From assembly GCF_016863035.1 (NCBI RefSeq), contig NZ_BOOC01000007.1:124001-188000 (forward strand): a stretch of 64,000 nt of DNA. The letters run 5' to 3'. Both the position numbers and the translations under genes were made by a program. Under the pieces are notes generated by a model, which worked only from the letters and a program-made list of their open reading frames with translations, searched no databases and was not told the DNA's origin. How positions within the stretch are numbered: the stretch's first letter is position 1; each line of letters starts with the position of its first letter. Shown here one piece after another: positions 32,323 to 40,736 of this stretch. This stretch comes from Microbispora corallina. Lineage in GTDB: Bacteria > Actinomycetota > Actinomycetes > Streptosporangiales > Streptosporangiaceae.

Positions 32323-34316
32323 GGGACCGGCCTCGTCACATCTGGGTCAGGGGGAGACTCTCCCGTGACCGCGTGGCGGCGCTCCGGACATTGGAGCTGC
32401 CTCCCCTCCTGACGTCCGTGGTGAACGGGCATCGGCGGCTGCGTGGTCCCTACACGGTGGGTGGAGCGATCCTGCGCGCGCTGGTTCCGGATGCGTTGGA
32501 GCGTTCCCCTGAGCTGGTGGCCACGCACGACATCGAGATCCGGTCCGCCGCGGCGGACCTGCGCCCGCTGGTCCCGGCCCGCCGCGAGACGATCGAGGCG
32601 GGTCTGCCGGAGGACGAGCGCATCCTGGTGCCCGCCCCGCGCCGCACGCTCCGTGTCGCCAACGGGATCGCCGAGTTCGTCCGCGACTGCCTCCCCGGGC
32701 CGCGCGCTCTGGTGGTGGACAACCTGCATGAGGCCGACGCCACCGACCGCGAGCTGCTGCGCGTGCTGAGCCGCCGGGTGAGCGATCTGACGCTGGTCGT
32801 CGGGTCGCCCGAGCCGCCCTGGGGGGCCGCGCGGCCGGTCGACGCGCCCGCCCGCGAGATGCCGGACGAGGACGCCGGTGATTACGTGGCCTTGGACGGC
32901 ACCGGCGACGACCCGGCGGCGTACGAGGCGTACCGGGCGCTGTCCGCCGGCGAGCGGGCGCGCCTGCACGACGCGCGGGCCGCGGAGCTGGGCCCGGAGT
33001 ACGACCTGGGCGCGCTGCCGTACCACCGCGAGCACGGCAGCGACCGGGCGGCCGCGCTGCGGTCGCTGTGGGCCGCCGTCGACCACTGCGTCGCCGAGGG
33101 CTTCCTGGAGGCCGTGGCCGACCTGGGCCTGCGCGGGCTGCGGCTCGCCGAGCCCGGCTCCGACCTGTGGTGGCGCTTCACCCAGCGCACGGCCACGGCG
33201 CTGGCGGGCCTCGGCCGCCGGGACCGGGCGCTGGAGCTGTACGAGCGGGCGCGGAGGGTGAGCGTGGACCCCGCGGTCCACGCCGCCTCGGCCTACGGCA
33301 CGGCGATGCTCGACGCGCGCAACCCGGTGCCGGCCGAGCGGGACCTCCCGAGGGCGCGCGGCTGGATCAACGAGGCCATCGCGATCTCGACCCTGCTGCC
33401 GGACCGGCGGCAGCGGGCGTTCAAGCTCGGGTTCGACCAGAACGGGCGGGCGCTGATCGAACTGCGCGAGGGCAGGGTCGCCCGGGCCCTCGACCTCGTG
33501 CAGTCGGCCATCGACCTGGCCGAGCGCGACCTGCCGCCGCAGGCGCACCCGGTGCACCGGATGGTGCTGTTCGCCAACCGGGCCCAGCTCCTCGCCAGGA
33601 CCGGCCGGCCCGCGGACGCCCTGCGCGACCTCGACCGGGCCATCGCGATCGACCCGGCCTTCCCGGACCACTACCTCGACCGGGGGAACCTGCTGTTCGA
33701 GCTGGGCCGGGCGGACGAGGCGCTGGCCGACTACGAGACCGCGATCCAGGTGAGCCCGCCACTGCCGGAGGCGTACTACAACCGGGCGGAGCTGCGCCTG
33801 GCCGAAGGCGACCTCGCCCAGGCCAGGGAGGACCTCGACCACGTGATCGAGCTGGACCCCGAGTACGTCAACGCGTACGTGAACCGGGCCGGGGTCCTGG
33901 AGATGCTCGGCGAGCACGACGCGGCCAGGGGGGACGTCGAGACAGGGCTCGGCCTCGACCCGGGCAACGCCCACCTGCTGGGCGTGCTCGGACAGCTGGA
34001 GACGGCCGCGGGGCGGTTCGCGGAGGCGCGGGCGGCGTTCGATGCGGCCCTGTCGGCCGACCCCGCGCTCGGCTCGGCCTGGGCGAACCGGGCCATTCTG
34101 CGGTTCGAGACCGACGACGCCGCCGGGGCGGTCGACGACCTGACCCGGGCCCTCGACCTCGGCGAGGACGCCGCGCTCTACTACAACCGGGCGACGGCCC
34201 TGGCGGTGCTGGGCCGGGACCTCGACGCGGAGCAGGACCTGCGCCGGGCCCACGAGCTCGCGCCCGACGACGCCGAGATCAGCCAGGCGCTCGAACGCCA
34301 CGACAAGGCTGGCTGA
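32319..34316 (+). CDS. TPR protein with degenerate STAND-like N-terminal domain
   Basis: 665 residues from GTG 32319, which overlaps the stop of the peptide gene. The N-terminal ~190 residues (LPPLLTSVVNGHRRLRGPYT, then LRVANGIAEFVRDCL and LVVDNLHEADATDRELLRVL) look like the Walker B part of a STAND/MalT-type ATPase, but no Walker A GxxxxGK[ST] exists in the protein. From ~330 to the end there are about seven TPR units (ALRDLDRAIAIDPAFPDHYL, ALADYETAIQVSPPLPEAYY, AFDAALSADPALGSAWANRA). It is therefore a protein- or peptide-binding scaffold. Tight coupling to the peptide gene suggests that the peptide is its ligand or substrate. Start choice is supported by the overlap. Confidence 0.8.
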   Translation: MRDRPRHIWVRGRLSRDRVAALRTLELPPLLTSVVNGHRRLRGPYTVGGAILRALVPDALERSPELVATHDIEIRSAAADLRPLVPARRETIEAGLPEDERILVPAPRRTLRVANGIAEFVRDCLPGPRALVVDNLHEADATDRELLRVLSRRVSDLTLVVGSPEPPWGAARPVDAPAREMPDEDAGDYVALDGTGDDPAAYEAYRALSAGERARLHDARAAELGPEYDLGALPYHREHGSDRAAALRSLWAAVDHCVAEGFLEAVADLGLRGLRLAEPGSDLWWRFTQRTATALAGLGRRDRALELYERARRVSVDPAVHAASAYGTAMLDARNPVPAERDLPRARGWINEAIAISTLLPDRRQRAFKLGFDQNGRALIELREGRVARALDLVQSAIDLAERDLPPQAHPVHRMVLFANRAQLLARTGRPADALRDLDRAIAIDPAFPDHYLDRGNLLFELGRADEALADYETAIQVSPPLPEAYYNRAELRLAEGDLAQAREDLDHVIELDPEYVNAYVNRAGVLEMLGEHDAARGDVETGLGLDPGNAHLLGVLGQLETAAGRFAEARAAFDAALSADPALGSAWANRAILRFETDDAAGAVDDLTRALDLGEDAALYYNRATALAVLGRDLDAEQDLRRAHELAPDDAEISQALERHDKAG

Positions 34317-34419
34317 CCCGACGACGGCCCGGCCGGACGTCACGACACGGCCGGCCGACCCTGGCCGGTCGAGCGCCACGACGCCGGCCGGCCCCAGGGG
34401 CGGCCTGGCCTGGAGGACG
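34317..34419. terminator. Convergent spacer TPR / NUDIX genes
   Basis: 103 bp of C/G-rich DNA between converging genes. CGACC-CTGGCC-GGTCG (near 34356-34371) is the best stem and several GGCCGG blocks allow alternative pairings. Probably a weak two-way terminator. Confidence 0.35.
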
Positions 34420-34881
34420 TCAGGACGCGCCGCGGAGCAGGACGTCGAGGACGCGGGGGAGGCCGGGAGGCTCGACGGGCTCGGGAAGGGTGGCGAGAAC
34501 CTCGCGCGGGTGCCAGGCGTGGCCCCGGTAGGTGCCGTGCTCGCCGGGCGTGAGCGCGGCCGACGCGACCGGCGGCGTGGCGTCGAAGCGGGCCAGGTAG
34601 AAGCGCTCGGTCTTCACGTAGTGCACCCCGAGCCAGTGGAAGTCCCGCGCGACCGGCGTCCAGAGGTCCTCGACGGCCTCGCCGGGCAGCCCGGTCTCCT
34701 CCCACAGCTCACGCCGGGCCGCGTCGAGATCCGTCTCGCCGGGCTCGATCCCGCCGCCCGGCGGCTCCCAGAATGTCCGGTCCGCGACCGGGTCATGCCA
34801 GCGCAGCAGCAGCACCCGGCCCTCGCCGTCCACACACAGCACCCGGGCCGCCGGACGGCCGTCCGCCATCATCGCCTCCAT
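34420..34881 (-). CDS. NUDIX hydrolase
   Basis: 153 residues. The NUDIX box GGIEPGETDLDAARRELWEE followed by TGL matches GX5EX7REUXEEXGU exactly, so a metal-dependent nucleoside-diphosphate-X pyrophosphatase is expected. The N-terminal strand ARVLCVDGEGRVLLLRWHD is typical. Met codons at 34881, 34872 and 34869 are possible starts. Substrate unknown. Divergent from purU with a 62-base gap. Confidence 0.92.
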   Translation of the reverse strand: MEAMMADGRPAARVLCVDGEGRVLLLRWHDPVADRTFWEPPGGGIEPGETDLDAARRELWEETGLPGEAVEDLWTPVARDFHWLGVHYVKTERFYLARFDATPPVASAALTPGEHGTYRGHAWHPREVLATLPEPVEPPGLPRVLDVLLRGAS

Positions 34882-34943
34882 TTCCCGCGGCCGGTGGCCC
34901 TACGCTTGGAGCGATAACGACACTCCCCGCTGAGGATCGACGC

Positions 34944-35792
34944 ATGAGCGCTGAGTATGTGCTGACCCTGTCCTGCCCCGACCGCCCCGGGGTGGTCGCC
35001 GCCGTCAGCGGGCTGCTGGCCCGGCACGGGTGCAACATCATCGAGAGCCAGCAGTTCGGCGACCCGGTCGCGGTGCGGTTCTTCATGCGCGTCCAGTTCG
35101 CGGCGGAACTGTCGCTGGACGAGTTGAGGGCGGCCTTCGCCGGGCTCGCCCCCGAGTTCGGCATGGAGTTCCAGCTCTTCGACCTCGCCGTACGGACGCG
35201 GGCGCTGGTGCTCGTCAGCAAATTCGACCACTGCCTGAACGACCTGCTCTACCGGGTGCGGTCCGGCCTGCTGCCCATCGAGATCACGGGCGTGGCGTCC
35301 AACCACCCGGACCTGCGGCCCCTCACCCAGTCGTACGGCGTGGAGTACCACCACCTGCCGGTCACGCCGGAGACCAAGCCGCGGCAGGAGGCGGAGATCC
35401 TCGCTCTGGTCGACCACTACCAGGCCGACCTGGTGGTGCTCGCGCGGTACATGCAGGTGCTCTCGGAGGACCTGTGCGCCAAGCTGGCGGGCCGGATGAT
35501 CAACATCCACCACTCGTTCCTGCCGTCCTTCAAGGGGGCCAAGCCGTACCACCAGGCGCACGCGCGCGGGGTGAAGCTCATCGGCGCGACCGCCCACTAC
35601 GTCACGGCCGACCTGGACGAGGGGCCGATCATCGAGCAGGAGGTCGCCCGGGTGAACCACACCCACTCGGCCGAGGACCTCGCCGCCATGGGCCGCGACG
35701 TGGAGTGCCAGGCGCTGGCCCGGGCCGTCCGCTGGCACGCCGAGCACCGGGTGCTGCTGGACGGCCACAAGACCGTCATCTTCCCCCGGTGA
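34944..35792 (+). CDS. purU: Formyltetrahydrofolate deformylase
   Basis: 282 residues. An N-terminal ACT domain (YVLTLSCPDRPGVVAAVSGL) is followed by a formyltransferase-fold hydrolase domain with VLVSKFDHCLNDLLYRVRSG, MINIHHSFLPSFKGAKPYHQ, HARGVKLIGATAHYVTADLD and DEGPIIEQEVARVNH, the signatures of PurU. It hydrolyses 10-formyl-THF to formate and THF, balancing one-carbon pools for purine synthesis; the ACT domain senses Met/Gly in E. coli. The last 17 bases overlap the 3' end of the convergent peptidase gene. Confidence 0.96.
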   Translation: MSAEYVLTLSCPDRPGVVAAVSGLLARHGCNIIESQQFGDPVAVRFFMRVQFAAELSLDELRAAFAGLAPEFGMEFQLFDLAVRTRALVLVSKFDHCLNDLLYRVRSGLLPIEITGVASNHPDLRPLTQSYGVEYHHLPVTPETKPRQEAEILALVDHYQADLVVLARYMQVLSEDLCAKLAGRMINIHHSFLPSFKGAKPYHQAHARGVKLIGATAHYVTADLDEGPIIEQEVARVNHTHSAEDLAAMGRDVECQALARAVRWHAEHRVLLDGHKTVIFPR

Positions 35793-37848
35793 CCCCGAGG
35801 CCCGTGTGCCGGGCCAGGAACGCCAGCTGGTCGGCCGCGAGCTCGATCGACTTGCTGACGGCCCGGGCGCCGTGGCCCACCTCGGTCTCGTTGCGGAGCA
35901 GGATCGGCCGGTCGCCCGCCTGCGCGTGCTGGAGGGCCGCCGCCATCTTCCACGCGTGCAGCGGGTGCACCCGGGTGTCGGAGGCGAAGACCGCGAACAG
36001 CGTGGCGGGATAGGAGACCCCCTCGCGGACGCGGTGGTACGGCGAGTAGCCCCACAGCCAGCCGAACTCCTCGGGCACGTCGGCCGATCCGTACTCCACG
36101 TTCCAGGTCGCGCCCAGGCCGAACTTCTCGTAGCGGATCATGTCGAGCAGGGGGGCCGTGCAGACGACGGCCGCGTACAGGTCGGGCCGCTGGGTGAGCG
36201 CCGACCCGACGAGGAGGCCGCCGTTGGAGCCGCCGGAGATGGCGAGCCGGTCCGGGCTGGTCACGCCGGTGGCGATGAGGTGCTCGGCTGCCGCGTGCAG
36301 GTCGTCGAAGACGTTCTGCTTGTGGCCGAGCATGCCGGCGCGGTGCCACTGCTCGCCCTGCTCGCCGCCGCCCCGCAGTTGCGCGACCGCGTAGACGCCG
36401 CCCGCCTCGACCCAGGCGAGCGCGGTCGCCGAGAAGCCGGGGGTCATCGAGATGCCGAAGCCGCCGTACCCGTAGAGGATCGTGGGCCGGGGGCCGGAGC
36501 CGTCGCGTGAGATGGCCAGCATGTGGACCTCGGTGCCGTCCTTCGAGCGGTAGACGATCTGCTCGGTCCGGGCCTCGGGCACCTCGATCGCCCCGGGAGG
36601 CGCCTCCCACAGCGTGGTCTCGCCGGTCAGCGCGTCGTAGCGGTAGACCGCGGTGGGGGTGATGGTGTCGGTGTAGCTGAACCAGGCCTCGTGGCCGCCC
36701 TCGGGACGCTCGACGATGCCGCCGACCGAGCCGAGGCCGGGCAGCGGAACCTCGCCGGTCCGCTCGCCCGTCTCCAGCGCATGGACGGTGATCTCGGAGA
36801 TGGCGTGACGGGTCCAGCCGGCGAGGATGATCGGCTCGGGCAGGTCGTCGAGGATCGCGAAGTCCGACAGGACGGCCTCATGGTCCTCCGGGATCAGGTC
36901 CCGCCAGCTGTCCGCGCCGGGCTCCGACGGCGACGTCACGCAGACGCGGCCGCGCGGCGCGTCGAGGTCGGTGAAGACGTAGAGCCGGCCGTCGCGGCCC
37001 ACGTGGAGCGCCGTCTGCGCGTCGACGCCCTCCTGCACCGTGACCAGGGCCGGCGCCTCGGGTGCGGACGCCGACAGGTCGCCCAGCCACAGGTCGTTGC
37101 GGGGGGCGGTGCCCCGGGCGGCGGAGATCCACACCCAGCGGCCGTCGCGGGAGACCGCCACCCCGTAGTAGTTGGTCTTCTCCAGCCCCTCGCCGAAGAT
37201 CAGCACGTCGTCGTCGGCCGGCGAGCCCACGCGGTGCAGGTAGACGCGGCGGTGGAACTGCTCCTCGCCGTCCGGGACCAGGGCAGGCGCCAGCCGGCGG
37301 ACGTAGTAGAACGCCTCGCCGCCCGGCAGCCAGGCGACGGGGGAGTAGCGGCACCGGTCGATCGGCCCCTCGACGACCTCGCCGCTCTCGACGTCGATGA
37401 CGTAGAGCTTCGACTCCTCGTCGCCGCCCACCGAGATCTGGTAGGCCAGCCGGTCGCCCTCCTTGCTCGGCTGGTAGGAGTCGAGCGTCGTCACCCCGGA
37501 CGGGTCGAGGGCCGTGGGGTCGAGCAGGACGCGCTCGCCGTCCTCGTCGGCGACGTACAGGACCGGGTGCTCCTGGTCCGGCGTACGGCGGGTGAAGAAG
37601 CGGCGCTCCCCCCGCCAGACCGGGGTGCCGACCGAGCCCGAGCGCAGCAGCTCGGCGACGCGGGCCCGGAAGTGCTCGCGGCCGTCGAGTTCGGCGCCGC
37701 GGAACAGCGCGTCCTGCGCGTCCAGCCACTCCTTGGTCTCCGGGGCGTCCGGATCCTCAAGCCACCGGTACGGGTCGGGGACGGGGGTCCCGTGCAGCAC
37801 GTCGACGATCTCGTCACGGCGGGCGGGCGGATACGGCAGTCGCGTCAT
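35776..37848 (-). CDS. Prolyl oligopeptidase family serine peptidase (S9A)
   Basis: 690 residues. The N-terminal start YPPARRDEIVDVLHGTPVPD and PYRWLEDPDAPETKEWLDAQ is the classic POP opening. A beta-propeller fills ~70-410. The alpha/beta-hydrolase domain holds ILYGYGGFGISMTPGFS, the nucleophile elbow ISGGSNGGLLVGSA, FASDTRVHPLHAWKM (Asp) and TEVGHGARAVSK (His). No signal peptide, so cytosolic cleavage after Pro in short peptides. Complete. Its 3' end overlaps purU by 17 bases. Confidence 0.95.
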   Translation of the reverse strand: MTRLPYPPARRDEIVDVLHGTPVPDPYRWLEDPDAPETKEWLDAQDALFRGAELDGREHFRARVAELLRSGSVGTPVWRGERRFFTRRTPDQEHPVLYVADEDGERVLLDPTALDPSGVTTLDSYQPSKEGDRLAYQISVGGDEESKLYVIDVESGEVVEGPIDRCRYSPVAWLPGGEAFYYVRRLAPALVPDGEEQFHRRVYLHRVGSPADDDVLIFGEGLEKTNYYGVAVSRDGRWVWISAARGTAPRNDLWLGDLSASAPEAPALVTVQEGVDAQTALHVGRDGRLYVFTDLDAPRGRVCVTSPSEPGADSWRDLIPEDHEAVLSDFAILDDLPEPIILAGWTRHAISEITVHALETGERTGEVPLPGLGSVGGIVERPEGGHEAWFSYTDTITPTAVYRYDALTGETTLWEAPPGAIEVPEARTEQIVYRSKDGTEVHMLAISRDGSGPRPTILYGYGGFGISMTPGFSATALAWVEAGGVYAVAQLRGGGEQGEQWHRAGMLGHKQNVFDDLHAAAEHLIATGVTSPDRLAISGGSNGGLLVGSALTQRPDLYAAVVCTAPLLDMIRYEKFGLGATWNVEYGSADVPEEFGWLWGYSPYHRVREGVSYPATLFAVFASDTRVHPLHAWKMAAALQHAQAGDRPILLRNETEVGHGARAVSKSIELAADQLAFLARHTGLGVTGGR

Positions 37849-38148
37849 GCTGGCACTTTAAATCAGCCGCGGCAGTGCGGCGTCCCTTCGGCCGTACCCG
37901 GCCAAGACGGGAGTAAACGGATGATCCCCTGGGCATAGAAGCACCAGGCGTCCCTGCTGCCCGCTCCATCGACCTCATTATGGGGTGGCGGACAGGCCGC
38001 TCAACAGGCCACACTTTGGTGAAGGGCGGTGCCGTGGTGACGATCCGCTGGGCCGTCCGGCGGAGGTCCCTGTGACGGAAGCATCCGGGTCCCAGCAGAC
38101 GGGACCACAACCGTGGCGCACAGCCGAGGCAGTTGTGGAGGCCGGCTG
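37849..38148. other. Divergent spacer peptidase / HNH gene
   Basis: 300 bp that carries the promoters of both flanking genes. CTTTAAATCAG beside the peptidase start and TCATTATGGGGTGG around 37977 are the only A/T-rich motifs; GGAGG at 38137-38141 is the ribosome-binding site of the HNH gene. No gene or strong repeat seen. Confidence 0.5.
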
Positions 38149-38655
38149 ATGCGCCAAGTCCTGCTATTGAACGCCACCTACGAGCCGCTGACCACGCTCT
38201 CCCTGCACCGGGCCGTGATCTTGGTCCTGAGAGAGAAAGCGGACGTCGTCCACCGCGACGGGCGCGGCGCGGTTCTGCGCTCGGCCACACGCACGCTGGA
38301 CGTGCCGTCGGTGATCAGGCTTCGCCGTTATGTCCGCATCCCCTACCGGACGCGCATCCCGCTCACCCGGGCCGCGCTGATGCGCCGGGACAACTTCCGC
38401 TGTGCCTACTGCGGACAGCGGGCGGAGACCATCGACCACGTCATTCCCCGGTCTCGGGGAGGCCCTCACACCTGGGAGAACTGCGTCGCCTCGTGCATGC
38501 CGTGCAACCACAGAAAGGCCGACCGTCTGCTGGAGGAGCTGGGGTGGACGCTGCACGTCCCCCTGGTGGTGCCACACGGCGCCCACTGGCGGCTCATCGG
38601 CGCGCAGCTCGACGGAGACCCTCAGTGGGCGCCCTACCTGGAACCCGCGGCCTGA
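38149..38655 (+). CDS. HNH endonuclease
   Basis: 168 residues from ATG 38149 (GGAGG seven bases upstream). N-terminal MRQVLLLNATYEPLTTLSLH and AVILVLREKADVVH are followed by the HNH core: RDNFRCAYCGQRAETIDHVI, PRSRGGPHTWENCVASCMPC, NHRKADR, with two CxxC zinc pairs around the catalytic His/Asn/His. This is the widely conserved actinobacterial single-domain HNH protein; its cellular role (repair or processing) is unknown. No phage or restriction gene is nearby. The following GNAT gene begins six bases after its stop. Confidence 0.93.
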   Translation: MRQVLLLNATYEPLTTLSLHRAVILVLREKADVVHRDGRGAVLRSATRTLDVPSVIRLRRYVRIPYRTRIPLTRAALMRRDNFRCAYCGQRAETIDHVIPRSRGGPHTWENCVASCMPCNHRKADRLLEELGWTLHVPLVVPHGAHWRLIGAQLDGDPQWAPYLEPAA

Positions 38656-38661
38656 TGTGAC

Positions 38662-39477
38662 ATGACCTGGAGGTTCACGTCGGACCCCGGCGAGTTCGCC
38701 GAGGTGGCCGAGCCCTGGCTGCTGCGCGATCCCGTGCGCAACACGGTCCCGCTGACCGTGTCACGCGGGATCCGCGGCGGCCAGTTCGTCGAGGACCCGC
38801 TGTTGGGGTGGCTGGAGGAGGGCGGCGACGTGGTGGCCGCCGTCCTCCACACGCCGCCCCGCCCGCTGCTCCTCGCCGACGTCCCGCTGGGGACGCTGCC
38901 GTCGCTGGCGGCCACGCTGATCGAACGGGACCAGGTGATCCCTGGGGTGAGCGGCCCGCTCGCCGCCGCCGAGGCGTTCGCGCGGGCCTGGTGGCGGCCC
39001 GTGCGCGGCCGGAGGTCCGAGCGGCTGTTCCGGCTCGGCACGCTGGAGGCGGCGACCGCGCCCGGAAAGGCACGGACCGTGCCGGCCGACGAGATCCCGC
39101 AGGCCGTCGACTGGTTCCGGGCCTTCCAGCAGGAGGCGCACGTCGAGGCGGGCGCCGACCCCACCCCCGTCGTCTCCGCACGCGTCAACCGCGAGGAACT
39201 GCTCTGGTGGGAGGACGAGGGCCGGCCCGTCTCGCTGGCCGGCGTCTCCGCGCCCATCGCCGCCATGTCCCGCGTCGGTCCCGTCTACACGCCGCCCGAC
39301 CTGCGCCGTCGCGGGTACGGCGCGGCCGTCACCCACGCGGCCACCCGTAAGGCGCTGGACGAGGGGGCGGACGAGGTGCTGCTGTTCACCGACCTCGCCA
39401 ACCCCACGTCGAACTCCATCTACCGCAAGCTCGGCTACCGCCCCATCGACGACTACGCCACGATCCACTTCGCCTGA
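38662..39477 (+). CDS. GNAT acetyltransferase (two-lobed)
   Basis: 271 residues. The N-terminal half is a poorly conserved GNAT-like lobe (FTSDPGEFAEVAEPWLLRDP); the C-terminal half is the active lobe with GPVYTPPDLRRRGYGAAVTH and TDLANPTSNSIYRKLGYRPI, the acetyl-CoA and product regions. This type is common in Streptomyces and relatives with unknown substrates. It lies six bases after the HNH gene and is co-transcribed. Confidence 0.9.
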   Translation: MTWRFTSDPGEFAEVAEPWLLRDPVRNTVPLTVSRGIRGGQFVEDPLLGWLEEGGDVVAAVLHTPPRPLLLADVPLGTLPSLAATLIERDQVIPGVSGPLAAAEAFARAWWRPVRGRRSERLFRLGTLEAATAPGKARTVPADEIPQAVDWFRAFQQEAHVEAGADPTPVVSARVNREELLWWEDEGRPVSLAGVSAPIAAMSRVGPVYTPPDLRRRGYGAAVTHAATRKALDEGADEVLLFTDLANPTSNSIYRKLGYRPIDDYATIHFA

Positions 39478-39654
39478 GAACCGCGGTCCGCCCGTACCGC
39501 GGCAGGCGGCACGGCCGGGCTGGGCCATCGGATCGCGGAACGTGAGGGGCGGGCCCGCCCTCGGTGGTGGCCGAGGTGTGAGTTGCGGCCGGCCACTGGT
39601 GATGGTGGGGAGGGGTCATGCGGCCGGCGGCGATCCGGCCGTACATTAGGGGGC

Positions 39655-39873
39655 ATGCCACGCTACGACTACCGGTGCCGCGCGTGCGGCTCGACCTTCG
39701 AGCTCAACCGGCCCATGGCCGAGGCCAACTCTCCCGCGACCTGTCCCTCCGGGCACGGCGACACGGTGAAGCTGCTGTCGACGGTCGCCGTCACCGGCAA
39801 GGCGGGCGCCGGCCCCGCCCCCCGCGGATCCTCAGGCGGCGGGTGCTGCGGCGGCGGCTGCTGCGCCGGTTGA
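39655..39873 (+). CDS. FmdB-type zinc-ribbon protein
   Basis: 72 residues from ATG 39655. The FmdB zinc ribbon is clear: MPRYDYRCRACGSTFELNRP with CxxC, then ATCPSGHGD as the second metal pair. The C-terminal tail is GGGCCGGGCCAG, a Cys-rich end seen in many actinobacterial homologues. Function unknown; often placed among putative regulatory proteins. A TACATT box at 39642-39647 suggests a very short leader. Confidence 0.85.
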   Translation: MPRYDYRCRACGSTFELNRPMAEANSPATCPSGHGDTVKLLSTVAVTGKAGAGPAPRGSSGGGCCGGGCCAG

Positions 39874-39903
39874 CCGCCCGGCACAGCCGATCCGGGAACG
39901 AGA

Positions 39904-40113
39904 CCCGGATGGCGCCGCCTCCCCCGTAGGGAGACGAGGGCGGGGCCCCGGGCCCCGGAGCCGCGACCCGGATGGCGCCGCCTTCCCGGTAGGGAGACGA
40001 GGGCGACGCCGACGACGGTAGCCCCGGGCCCCGGAAGGCGCCGCCTTCCCGGTAGGGGGACGAGGACGATGCCGAGGGCGGTGAGCCCGGCCCCGGATGG
40101 GCTGCTTCCCGGG
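39904..40113 (+). repeat. 63-bp tandem repeat, about 3.3 copies
   Basis: Units beginning CCCGGATGGCGCCGCC start at 39904, 39967, 40030 and 40092 (spacing 63, 63, 62). Each continues with a TAGGGNGACGAGG block and a CCCCGG block. The last copy is partial and ends beside the WYL gene. No ORF respects the period. Confidence 0.93.
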
Positions 40114-40129
40114 GCCGAGGCTCACCACG

Positions 40130-40657
40130 TCAGGCGACGGCGGGGGTGAAGTCGCCGCCGGAGCCCGGGCCGGAGGCGGCGCCGGGACGGGCCCGGCGCT
40201 GGAAGGGCAGGTAGCGCTGGGGGAGATGCGGCCGGCTCGGCAGGTCGGTCGGCTCGACCGCCACGATGCGGTCGAAGCGGAAGGCCCTGATTCCCCGGCG
40301 CATGCGGCACCAGCCCACCAGGTACCAGAACTCGCCGTGAACCAGGCAGGTCACCGGCTCGACGTCGCGGACCGTGAGACGGCCGTCGGCGTCGTGGTAC
40401 TGGATCCGGACGACGAGCCGGGCGGTGATGGCGTTGGCCACGGCGCGGGCGCGCCGGGCGACGTCGGTCGGCAGCGGTGTGGTCAGCGTTTGCAGGGTCG
40501 TGGCGATGACGTCGTCGTTGAGGTCGAGGTGCGCGAAGGCGTGGCGCAGCCCGCGGCGGGCCGTGACCGACTGCGGGCCCGCCCCGAGGTGGGCGAGCGA
40601 CAGCGCGAGGGCGGCGAGCTCCTCGGCCGTCAGCGAGTGCCGTGTGACGTTGGCCAT
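40130..40657 (-). CDS. WYL-domain protein lacking the helix-turn-helix
   Basis: 175 residues. It starts in the middle of a YafY/PafBC-type architecture (TRHSLTAEELAALALSLAHL) and carries the WYL core: VVRIQYHDADGRLTVRDVEP, HGEFWYLVGWCRMRRGIRAF, RFDRIVAVEPTD. The usual N-terminal DeoR/HTH_11 domain of ~320-residue homologues is absent and no frame upstream encodes one, so the protein probably senses a ligand or nucleic acid without binding a promoter on its own, or is a truncated regulator. An imperfect inverted repeat lies 30 bases upstream. Confidence 0.87.
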   Translation of the reverse strand: MANVTRHSLTAEELAALALSLAHLGAGPQSVTARRGLRHAFAHLDLNDDVIATTLQTLTTPLPTDVARRARAVANAITARLVVRIQYHDADGRLTVRDVEPVTCLVHGEFWYLVGWCRMRRGIRAFRFDRIVAVEPTDLPSRPHLPQRYLPFQRRARPGAASGPGSGGDFTPAVA

Positions 40658-40686
40658 ACCTCGACCATAACGACGAGGACCGACAT

Positions 40687-40710
40687 TTTTCCGAACGCGT
40701 TCTCGGAAAA
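40687..40710. promoter_or_regulatory. Inverted repeat upstream of the WYL gene
   Basis: TTTTCCGAACGCGTTCTCGGAAAA pairs TTTTCCGA with TCGGAAAA around an ACGCGT centre with two unpaired bases. It is the most A/T-rich motif locally and may be an operator or promoter element of the WYL gene. Confidence 0.45.
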
Positions 40711-40736
40711 GCGCCTGTCCTGACGGCCAGTTCTGC

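Noticed and set aside
38149-38655. HNH gene as part of a restriction or phage module
   Set aside because: Neighbours are housekeeping and GNAT genes; the single-domain HNH protein is a broadly conserved actinobacterial gene.
39874-40130. CRISPR array (regularly spaced repeats)
   Set aside because: The period of 63 bp is a contiguous tandem repeat with related sequence throughout, not short repeats with unique spacers, and no cas gene is present.
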